26,531 nucleotides of DNA, taken from Sphacelaria rigidula (lineage: Eukaryota; Phaeophyceae; Sphacelariales). Shown in pieces: positions 19,450 through 26,531 of this stretch. Position 1 is the stretch's first letter, and every line of letters begins with the position of its first letter. The stretch is taken from positions 1 through 26,531 of the forward strand of contig CAXNAA020000135.1 in NCBI GenBank assembly GCA_964200075.2, in the 5' to 3' direction. Under the pieces are notes generated by a model, which was given only the letters and a program-made list of their open reading frames with translations, was not told the origin of the DNA and ran no database searches. The position numbers and the translations under genes were made by a program.

Positions 19450-19897
19450 TCAGCAATCAAATAACTCGTTGTAATCGTTCGCTACATCCACCAGAAAACT
19501 GCGCTGTCTGCCCAAAACAAGCCCGAGCCCAAAAGCTGGTGTGTCATCACACCCCACCTTACCGAAGAAACGCTGAAAAAGCCTTTTATCGCCCTCACTG
19601 AAGAGCTTATTTTCCCAGTGGGACCATTTCTCTCCCTCCACGAGTCGAGAGGTATTCCTCGTCTGCAATAGATCACGGAAAAGCGATCTTCCGTTCCCGC
19701 CGTACTCTAGAGAGAGGCTCGAATGTCTCGCACAACCTCAAGCCTCCTAGGGTTCAGTTTCTTCCCATATGGCCGAGCGCCCTTCTCTGTCGTTTCCCCC
19801 GTGCAAGCAAAGTTCACGATACCACCCAACACTTCGCTGCCCACTGGGTGAGTGGCCGTGTTAGCTCCGACGGCCATGTAGGTGTATCGTAGCGTGG
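19450..19897 (-). CDS. Two-exon coding segment, unknown function
   Basis: The upstream exon (19897 down to 19737) follows acceptor caattttcaag and reads TYMAVGANTATHPVGSEV... and GKKLNPRRLE. It can splice at GAG|gttgtg in phase 0 to the terminal exon (19662 down to 19450, acceptor ctattgcag), which reads SRLVEGEKWSHWENKLFSE, FQRFFGKVGCDD, TPAFGLGLVLG and a Cys-terminated end. Both parts have natural composition. The K-x-L-x-P-x-x-L ending of the first loosely recalls BEN-type DNA-binding domains, which is weak evidence. If unspliced, the first exon would end at TAG (19709-19707). The 5' end is not identified. Confidence 0.4.
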
Positions 19898-20098
19898 CTT
19901 GAAAATTGCAAGAAACTACTGAAGTCTTCTATGTTTGCACCATTAATCTGTCCAGAATTTAACGCCTGGATGCTCCAGAATGTGCGGCACACATGCGGCC
20001 CAAAATTGAATATGCCTAGCCAGTGCTGTTACGGACAGTCTGTTAGTAGCCTCTCTGGCTTGTCCGTGCACTAGTTCGTTTTTACTACTGTCTCATTT

Positions 20099-20644
20099 GT
20101 TATGGTTATCATGATCGCTGCTCAAGCACTGTGGTGACGGATGTTCATAAGACGGGGCATAAAGTGAAATTTCCTACTTCAACCAAACATGCAGCATATT
20201 TATCCATGTACAGTACAGTATGCATTGATTTGTACGTACTCGCTCACCATCATCGCAGGGCAAAACGGCTTTCCAGCACAAGGGATGATCAGTTCAATGC
20301 AGAACAGCTTGTCCTCAATGTCAGGGTATCTTGATTACAGCTTCGGGGCCGATTCAGTTTCTCTTTTATAGTGGTGGTTTTTAACTCGTTCCAGGTAAAA
20401 TTCGTTTTTCCATTCCAGAGGATTAAAACCAGGGGGCCGGCTGTCACCGATTCTGAAAGAACCGAGTTCAACTCGGATGTAAAGAGGCATGTTTATGTAA
20501 CCGCCTTCGTACGGGCTGAAACATCCTCACCCCTGACTGCGGCATATTGCCAGTTCCCGCAGTCAGTCCTCCAGGACTTTTCCATCAGAGAGATGGGCCC
20601 ATCATTGTACTGCTCTTCCTCCATGTATGCTGCGATCCATAACA
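20099..20644 (-). repeat. 3' LTR (546 bp)
   Basis: The interval begins (plus strand) TGTTATGG at 20099-20106 and ends CCATAACA at 20637-20644, a perfect 8-bp terminal inverted repeat of the TG...CA type. It sits immediately beside a polypurine tract. A minus-strand TATA box (ctataaaagag, about 20361-20373) lies where a U3 promoter is expected. Plus-strand frames across it are antisense shadows. The external 5-bp flank is tcatt; the matching target-site copy is not in view. Confidence 0.8.
20361..20373 (-). promoter_or_regulatory. LTR TATA box
   Basis: Minus-strand CACTATAAAAGAG lies about 275 bp inside the LTR from its U3 end, the usual place for an RNA polymerase II core promoter in an LTR. 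Confidence 0.5.
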
Positions 20645-20658
20645 CCCCTCTCAGGCCT
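20645..20658 (-). promoter_or_regulatory. Polypurine tract
   Basis: Minus-strand aggcctgagagggg abuts the LTR start (TGTTATGG). A purine run in this exact place primes plus-strand DNA synthesis in LTR elements. Confidence 0.7.
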
Positions 20659-20770
20659 AGGGTCGACAAACCCTGGGGCTGAACGTGGTTCGACGATGGA
20701 TCGCCGCGTTACCATGTTCCTTGTCCTCGAGTATTCGACGTTGTTTTCGTGCAGCCGTCGATCTTGGTAA

Positions 20771-21130
20771 CCGTTCTGCCGAGTTAGACCACGTAGGGAA
20801 TTTAAACACCGTGTAGAACAATCTCGAACAGTCTCGGCAACTCCCGATCTTGTAGATCTCTCTGCCGGGTTAGACCACGTAGGGAATATAAACACCGTAC
20901 AGAACCGGTCCCAGCCAGTCCGGAGAAGCCCTTAATCTTGTTGACCGCTCTGCCGGGCTAGACCACGTAGGGAATATAAACACCGTACAGAACCGGTCCT
21001 ATCCAGCCCGGAAAAGCCCTTAATCTTGTTGACCGCTCTGACGGGTTAGACCACGTAGAGAATTTAAACACCGTACAGAAACGATCCCATCCCGTCCGGA
21101 GAAGCTCTTGTTCCTGTTGACCGCTCTGGG
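20771..21130. repeat. ~87-bp tandem repeat, four copies plus a partial
   Basis: The units start at about 20771, 20857, 20945, 21033 and a partial at 21121 (spacing 86-88 bp). Each contains ctctgccgggttagaccacgt, then gggaat(a/t)taaacaccgt(a/g)cagaa and a variable tail. The repeat lies in the element's non-coding stretch between the pol end and the polypurine tract. The first copy is the most diverged. Confidence 0.9.
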
Positions 21131-21640
21131 CTGCCCGTAAACCGTTTGCGGATCTTGGTACCTCAGGGAACCTACCGCGCAATTGAGCCCCTTTCTGCTC
21201 GAGATGGTGTATCAGATGGACGTGGTCTGGTCTACGGTTGATATAATTCCCACAAGGCATGAGACACGTCCAACTGTAACTCAATGAAACTGTCCAAATC
21301 CTCTCCTCTGAAAGCCAGTGTGGCTCAGCTCCGTCGTGAAACAACCATTGATGTTCCCACACTCACGACGATCCTGGGCCCAGCACTGCTTTCCTATCCG
21401 TTAGAGTATTTAGTAGAGTTGTGGACGTGATGTCCTCAGCCAACCCTAAATTTTCCGCCGCACGCTAGCTGAAAGACCTCGCCTGGAAATGAGTTTTGCA
21501 GCTGCTCTGGGCGCACATGAAGTTTCTTCATGTTTGCCGGCAGCACCGTTCGCTCTTGTACTTTACGCACCTGCATATTGACCTCAAGATTGAGACCTGG
21601 TATCACCACCTGCTGCACAGTCCCCGGCCTAGTCCACAAA
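21130..21640 (-). pseudogene. 3' end of pol: integrase tail and chromodomain-like segment
   Basis: The frame at 21639-21436 ends integrase-like (TVQQVVIPGLNLEV, RTVLPANMKKLHVRP), as in the C-terminal SH3-like region of gypsy integrases. The frame starting at 21362 reads EHQWLFHDGAEPHWLSEERI, which resembles a degenerate chromodomain (aromatic cage and W-L-S/E-E pattern). The two pieces are in different frames, indicating decay. Confidence 0.5.
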
Positions 21641-21712
21641 GTCGTGTACTAATTTGGTCGATACATCTCCGTTCAGAAGGGAGCTGTCAGACTCTTTGAC
21701 TAGCATCATATC

Positions 21713-22520
21713 TTATACCTCTTCCCTACGCTGGTGGCATTGGGTTAACAGCTCATGAACGTCCTTCAATTTTGTCGCTGTTGATCTACCGTGTTTATTC
21801 AACGGTAGGGATTCTGCTTCAGGTGACACAGATTTGACTTGGGCGCGAGGCTCGCGCAGCATAAATCGCGTTGGGTTATGCGGTAGTGACTGGTCGGAAG
21901 TAGTATGATGAATCCATACAGCAGGATTCAAATACTCGTCCCACCATTCCAGCCACTGCTTACATAGCTCGGTTAAAACGCCATACAACCACTCTCCGCA
22001 TCTTTCCACCGCGCCCTGATCGCGAGGGTAATTTGCGGGACCATGATCCACTTCACCTTCATCCACATGGCATAGATGGTTTACTTCTTACGAAATGAAC
22101 TCCTCCCCAGCGTCACTTCAAAGAAAATAGGGCGTTTCGAGCGTCAAGAACAGTTTCAGCAGACCCTTAACCATGTCTCAGTAACCTTGGCTGCTAGTGG
22201 TAGAGCAAAGAGAACTTGGTTGCTCGATCCATAACAAACAACAAATACTTATTACCAGAAGTAAAAATCTGCTTCATGTCCGATATGTCCATCTACATCA
22301 TCTCCCAGAACTGCAAGAAGCGGGCGGGCTGCATCGTTATGGTGTGACTATTCGTACGTTTGCGTCGGCGACATTCACAAGACAGCACGTATTTGCGAGT
22401 GTCGGCGAAAAGACCGGGTCACCCATAGCGTGCGTTGACCACTACAGTCGATTTCATCACTCCGGCATGCCCATGCGCAGTGTGCACCAACGCGAGCAGG
22501 CCAGGCACCAGACTGCGTGG
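21713..22520 (-). pseudogene. Integrase with zinc finger and DDE core, inactivated
   Basis: Minus-strand reading shows an H2C2-type zinc-binding region (HGHAGVMKS... then CEC) at about 22345-22490. The catalytic core follows: the first Asp in MDISDM and the strand KYLLFVMDRATKF (about 22207-22295), the second Asp in SDAGEEF (about 22100-22117), and the Glu in GAVER (about 22000). A typical tail follows (WDEYLNPAVWIHHTT). It is interrupted by stops at 22419-22421, 22293-22295, 22118-22120 and 22088-22090 and by at least one frameshift after the first core strand. Confidence 0.8.
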
Positions 22521-23439
22521 AATAGCCATCTTACCTGGCGCCCAACTTACTTACCTGGCGCCCCAGGTGAGGTATACCATAGAAGATCGTCATCACTTTG
22601 GAACGTACGCTGCCTGCCCCTTACCTTTTCCTTCGTCCTTATTCTCCTACATCAACCTGTCCCTGATGGACCCAAGCTGGGAGTCCCGCTCTTGCAGCGA
22701 AACTAGTCGCGGCCTGTTCATCAGAATCGCTCTCGTCTGCTCGAGAACGACCTGAGGGCTACCTTTACCTGGTATCCGTGGCTCCTCAGTTGGAGCCTCC
22801 CCCCCACCAGGGTCTTAGTCAGACTTCCGCTCTGCCTCTTGGATCGACGAACGAGTTACAGCGACTCTCCAAGCCTCTGGTAACTCTGCTCCGTCCCACA
22901 TCGTAGCGAGCGTGCTCAAATCCTCATCCTCACCCTGGGTATGAGTCAAGCTAAACAAACCATCCGCTTCCACGTGATAGAACCGCCTTCATCATCCACG
23001 GGTGAACGAAATTAACCACAGTCTATGGCACGGCGTCGTTATTTACCGGGGTGGTGTCTCGTAATAGTCGAGAGTAGTCGCAACTTGCAAGAAATCGTCT
23101 CTTTCCAGCTCGACTGCTTCTTCCGATCCACTTGCGTCCGCCCTATGGGATCTGAATTCCTCTCGCCTTGATTTCCATTTCGTCAGCTGAGAAAGAGATA
23201 ATCTGGGCATCGGATTCTCGGAAGTGTGAATCGATTTGCCCTGTCCTGTCGGCACCAGAAAAATAAACACCTGTCCGCCCTAATCGCTAACTCAACGTGG
23301 GGAAGGCAACGGTGTACGCTTCCACTCGCTGCTTCCACGCTCGCAGTTGTCCTTCCCTCCGACGATCAGCTTTCAAGGCGACCACATAGGTCCGTCTCTT
23401 CCGATACGGTGCGCCCACCTGCACGGCTGAGACTGAGGC

Positions 23440-24170
23440 CTGCTCAGTGAGACCCCCAGCTGCGCTCAACACGGAACAACATCACAGCAGTACTCTCCAA
23501 GATCAGTATTGTCACAGAGGTTGATAAGAGGAATGACACGATCAACTCTTTGACGATGCTGGCTGATGCTGACTCCGGCTCGGCCCACTCGATTGGTGCA
23601 ACCCGACTTGCATCCCCTACCAACACTTGTTGTCGCACTTCTTCCACAAGGTTGTGGAAAGAACCGCACCCCGGACTCGTATGTACCAGCCTGACTCCCT
23701 TTCCAATCTGGTTTACTCCAACACAATCCAACGCCTTCCAGTCCGCATCAGCGTATCACTTCCACGAACTCTTTGGCTGCCAAAATACTTCCTCCACCTC
23801 CAACTGGAGAAACCCATTTGTTAAATCAACACTCGTAGCGTACTTGGATTCTGCTAGCCCACCATACATGGTCTACATATCCCTCAACCTGCCGCTGTAT
23901 GACTCCAGAAGAAGTTGGTTCAGTCCACGATAATCTTGACATAGTCGTAAACTGCCGTCCGTCCTTCTTTCGAACCGTGACGCAGGCGGCTGCCCATGCT
24001 AGCGTCGATCGCACGTAGCCCGGGACTAGCTTGCTAGCGAAACCTTCTGAGCTTACGTCCTCCGTTAGATGCAGCAGCCACTGCAGCGTGGCATTGTCCT
24101 CCCACACCACTCCAAGGCTTTCCCACATCTCGTTTGATGCTGCCAGTTCGCTCCGACCAGACAACGTCCC
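23440..24170 (-). pseudogene. Reverse transcriptase remnant
   Basis: From 24164 downward the frame gives LVPGYVRSTLAWAAACVTV and RKKDG (about 23958). A frameshift leads to CQDYRGLNQLL (about 23920-23950), and another frame gives SKYATSVDLTNGFLQL (about 23800-23850). These are the conserved RT blocks around the first catalytic Asp. I could not find a YxDD box downstream; the frames at 23444-23731 are protein-like but scrambled, so the palm and RNase H region is deleted or badly decayed. Confidence 0.75.
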
Positions 24171-24324
24171 CGTCGAGTCGTCACCGAGCGCGCTTGGCTT
24201 GAGAGCACGGAGAGGTCCAAAGTTGCCGAATCTCTTTGGCTGGTGAGGTGGTCGGTGTCAACAGCTCCGAGTTTTAGGGAACTGTTAGACACGAACCGTA
24301 CCCACGGCGCCGAAGGCCAAAATC

Positions 24325-24490
24325 TCGATCGACCTTCGAAAGATGACGTGCTCTTGTTTCTCCTGTAGAAACTCGCTCCCGAAATAAATCCATATAGTAA
24401 TCCGTGGACCACCCGGACCCATACCTTTATTAACTTATCCTCTGTGTGGAAACGAATAGAAATTACCGCTGACCCTAGAATCTTCATCGG
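24325..24490 (-). pseudogene. Retropepsin-like region
   Basis: Within the frame 24583-24065, ILGSAVISIRFHTEDKL, VVHGLLYGFISGASFYRRN and the following F resemble the flap and C-terminal half of gypsy aspartic proteases (ILG...G-A-x-F-L). The DT/SG catalytic turn itself lies upstream and I did not find it. Confidence 0.5.
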
Positions 24491-24839
24491 AGGTATCGTA
24501 CTATTACTAGGGTTAGCGGACCTCAAAATTCCTGCTGCCTGTCGTTGCAACTCATTTGCTATATTACCCCACGTTACCAACAACGCCCACCACTGTTTCG
24601 ATGCATACCTCCCCCCCCTTCCCCGGTGCCCAGTAACACCGTGACTGGTGAGCGGTGGCTACTCTTGCTGTGGTGCCAAACTTCAGCTTGTACCCAGAGC
24701 TGCTGTGCATCGTTCCTACTCGCTTCGGCTAAAACGGCGTTCGAAGTAGGGGTAGCCCCGGACGGGTGAAATGATCCATACAATGAATTTGCATGCGTAC
24801 CCACCGGGTTAGGTGGAACCTAGTTCCTAGATCGATGCT

Positions 24840-25005
24840 AAAGAGGCGACGGCAGCGGCGGCAGCAGTTGAGTATGGAATATGTACACTGCTGGTTGCGT
24901 CTGGCCTGGGATGAACAACGTCAACGGAGACCCAGATACTGGAAGTATCCGCTGAAAAAAAGGGAGGAAAGATCGGTTGTGCAAACCGTTGGCCAGGAGG
25001 ACTAA
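24840..25005 (+). pseudogene. Possible PIF/Harbinger transposase N-terminal scrap
   Basis: The frame reads KRRRQRRQQLSMEYVHCWL and then RRPRYWKYPLKKREERSVV before a stop. The basic cluster followed by R-R/P-x-Y/F-W-x-x-P-x-x-x-K-R-E-E is reminiscent of the N-terminus of PIF/Harbinger transposases (RRYW...RE). No nuclease domain follows, and the similarity is short. It could equally be chance. Confidence 0.3.
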
Positions 25006-25639
25006 GTAAATTCATCTGCGGCGCTTCAGCGGCGTTTTATTGCCAAGGTACAAAAAAACTACTGGTATTGTCGTGGCGCAGGAAAACTACTGCGGTAGCG
25101 AACGCACAAAAGACTGATGCCAATGAGGAGGTGCGGCAACCTACAGCTGCATGGGAGGGTGCGTCAACCTGCTGCTGCATGGGAATGTGCTTGCACGGGA
25201 AGCTGTTGAACGGATCCCGCCAAGTAGAACGGCTGGGCTCGAGGATTCAAGGGGTTTCCACTCATTTTTTACCGATTTGGGGCTAGCTATATGATAATCG
25301 ACGCGTTAAACCTGCACGCACGTGCCACATAGATGTAAAAACACCGATTGAACAAATTATGGATGATTCATTGCAGTGTATTACAATCTCCATGATTCAA
25401 GAGTCACGAGAGCGGTGTCTGGCAGAAACATTCTCAGTCATCAACGGCGTGAAAAACAATGGAACCAGTAATATGGATAGCAGCGCTTCACCAGCATAAC
25501 GATAGCGAACAAAACAAATAAAGGGGAAGGACAACGAAAAGAACGGCAATATAACCGGACAAAACAGGTTCACGCGTGTGCATTTGGCCAGGGTATCACG
25601 TGTCGGGGACAGCCAGGTATAAATTCATGAACTCCCAAG
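25006..25639. other. No supported gene
   Basis: Short frames only. A small tandem echo (acctacagctgcatgggagggtg / acctgctgctgcatgggaatgtg) occurs at 25140-25190. Nothing else is seen. Confidence 0.45.
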
Positions 25640-26003
25640 GGAATTCTGGCTCCATGTCAACCTGTTCGAACACACATGGGAAAATCCTGGCTCCCTGTCA
25701 ACCTGTTCGGGCAGCATGGGAATTCCTGGATGCCTGTCGACCTGTTCGAACGCGCATGGGAAAATCCTGGCCCCCCTATCAACCTGTTCGAAAACGCAGG
25801 GGAAATCCTGGATCCATGGCAACTTGTTCGAACACGCATGGGAAACGCCTGCCCCCCTGTCAACCTGTTCGAAAACACATGGGAAATCCTGGCTCCCTTG
25901 TCAATCTGTTCGAACACGCATGGGAAACTCCTGGCCCCCTGTCAACCTGTTCGAACACGCATGGGAAATCCTGGCTCCCTTGTCAACCTGTTCGAACAAG
26001 CAT
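25640..26003. repeat. ~41-bp minisatellite, nine copies
   Basis: Nine head-to-tail units of 39-42 bp have the consensus gggaaatcctggctccc, then tgtcaacctgttcgaacacgcat. Each contains a TGTTCGAACA palindrome or a near version of it. Because the unit is not a multiple of three and lacks stops, all three plus-strand frames stay open across it, giving overlapping frames of 147, 169 and 206 codons. The frames therefore reflect the repeat, not genes. Confidence 0.95.
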
Positions 26004-26082
26004 GGTCTTGGCATCTTGAGCTTTCGTCCTCGCCCATTTTCCTGTATGCAATCAAATCCTGCTTGTTCGCTGCGTATGGTGC

Positions 26083-26110
26083 AAGCATATATATATATAT
26101 ATATATGCTT
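26083..26110. repeat. AT-dinucleotide palindrome
   Basis: aagcat, an AT run, then atgctt is a perfect 28-nt palindrome able to extrude as a cruciform. Confidence 0.9.
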
Positions 26111-26329
26111 CATACAACTTTCTCGTTCATCTATTCGATGTCTGGCTTGTGTGTTAGCAACTTGCATAGTCTCCACGATAAACACACGAGTCGTTCATTA
26201 CAAGTTGACAACTGCCATCAGATAGATTATTTCCGGCGTAAATCTCGCCCAAGGAATGTGTGGAACCCATGGACTCTCAAGACCAGAAAAATCTAGCCCT
26301 GCCCCGGGGACGGTCAAAGCGCACAGGGA

Positions 26330-26434
26330 GACGATCATCTTTGAATTGATTGTCGAAGCACGCGCATGTAGACGGTCATTTTTTAATGGATTGTCAGAGC
26401 GTGCACAAGTAAACGGTCATCTTCGAATTAACAG
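26330..26434. repeat. Second 41-bp tandem repeat (about 2.6 copies)
   Basis: Units begin gacgatcat (26330), gacggtcat (26371) and aacggtcat (26412), each followed by a (c/t)tt(t/c)gaatt or similar block and a gtc(g/a)(a/g)agc(a/g)(c/t)g(c/t)(g/a)ca block. A truncated unit, gacggtcaaagcgcac, precedes at 26309. The sequence is unrelated to the minisatellite 330 bp upstream, although the period is the same. Confidence 0.75.
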
Positions 26435-26496
26435 TGAGTCCTAGAAAATGGGGTTCATACAAAAAATGAGGTTGAAGTGGCATTTCTCTTTTGCAG

Positions 26497-26531
26497 GGAA
26501 AACGCGAAAAACTTGCGACCGAGCGAAGCCA
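26497..26531 (+). CDS. Possible partial exon at the window edge
   Basis: A strong polypyrimidine-AG acceptor (catttctcttttgcag) ends at 26496. The following 35 bp read as a charged, helix-like peptide (GKREKLATERS) open to the edge. Too short to identify. Confidence 0.35.

Larger units (their letters stand above)
20099..24583 (-). mobile_element. Degenerate Ty3/gypsy LTR retrotransposon, 5' part missing
   Basis: On the minus strand the order is protease-like, reverse transcriptase, (RNase H region), integrase, chromodomain-like tail, tandem repeat, polypurine tract, 3' LTR. Reverse transcriptase before integrase is the Ty3/gypsy order. The coding region is broken by frameshifts and in-frame stops, so it is non-functional. 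No second LTR copy and no gag zinc knuckle is visible up to the window end. The element is therefore 5' truncated, interrupted, or continues beyond the window. Confidence 0.85.

Noticed and set aside
20371-20682. Plus-strand 103-codon frame with exon-like borders (RIKTRGPAVTDSERTEF)
   Set aside because: It lies antisense within the LTR and polypurine tract of the gypsy element.
22197-22755. Plus-strand frames of 169 and 106 codons
   Set aside because: They are antisense to recognisable integrase motifs.
25640-26003. CRISPR-like array
   Set aside because: Units are contiguous with no unique spacers, and the context is eukaryotic.
25640-26003. Pol III B-box in each minisatellite unit (gttcgaaca)
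   Set aside because: The ninth base is A rather than the required C, and no A-box is positioned upstream.
25676-26296. 206-codon plus-strand frame
   Set aside because: Its length comes from the stop-free minisatellite; the overlapping frames are equally open.

Overview
This window looks like eukaryotic nuclear DNA, probably from a stramenopile or another alga. A brown alga is my best guess, but this is inference and not proven. The evidence is regularly spaced GT-AG introns of about 240-430 bp between short exons, near-even base composition, a decayed Ty3/gypsy LTR element with a chromodomain-like tail, simple-sequence tracts, minisatellites and long fold-back palindromes. There are no bacterial operons, ribosome-binding sites, tRNA or rRNA genes. 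Long open frames are scarce; most coding signal is short exons bounded by splice sites. Layout: 1-6.6 kb is mostly non-coding. It holds a homopolymer artefact at the edge, two small low-confidence open frames, a 449-bp palindrome (1762-2210), a CT/CA microsatellite (3022-3115) and purine-rich tracts.

The main gene is on the plus strand, confidently from 7812 to 16593. I read 13 well-supported exons plus tentative ones. The order is eight small coiled-coil exons, another helical exon, a 450-codon Ser/Thr-rich disordered exon, a Ser/Pro/Lys-rich exon, two TRAF-like C2HC zinc fingers on two exons, a proline-rich linker with a third C2HC finger, and a C-terminal SAM domain split by the last intron. 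All introns are phase 0 except that last one (phase 2). The design (oligomerising coiled coil, zinc fingers, SAM) suggests a scaffold or signalling adaptor.

From 16.8 to 20 kb there is a 206-bp tandem duplication (16820-17232), a possible sulfotransferase-like C-terminal exon on the minus strand (17738-18017), a short plus-strand spliced frame (18059-18702), a 620-bp double fold-back (18461-19082) and an unrecognised two-exon minus-strand frame (19450-19897).

From 20.1 to 24.6 kb lies a minus-strand Ty3/gypsy element: protease-like, reverse transcriptase and integrase remnants, a chromodomain-like tail, an ~87-bp tandem repeat, a polypurine tract and a 546-bp 3' LTR bounded by TGTTATGG/CCATAACA. 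It is dead: frameshifts plus in-frame stops. Its 5' LTR and gag are not in the window. A possible Harbinger-type transposase scrap follows (24840-25005). From 25.6 kb to the end are a nine-copy ~41-bp minisatellite, an AT-dinucleotide palindrome, a second unrelated 41-bp tandem repeat and an acceptor-like site at the window edge that may begin another exon.
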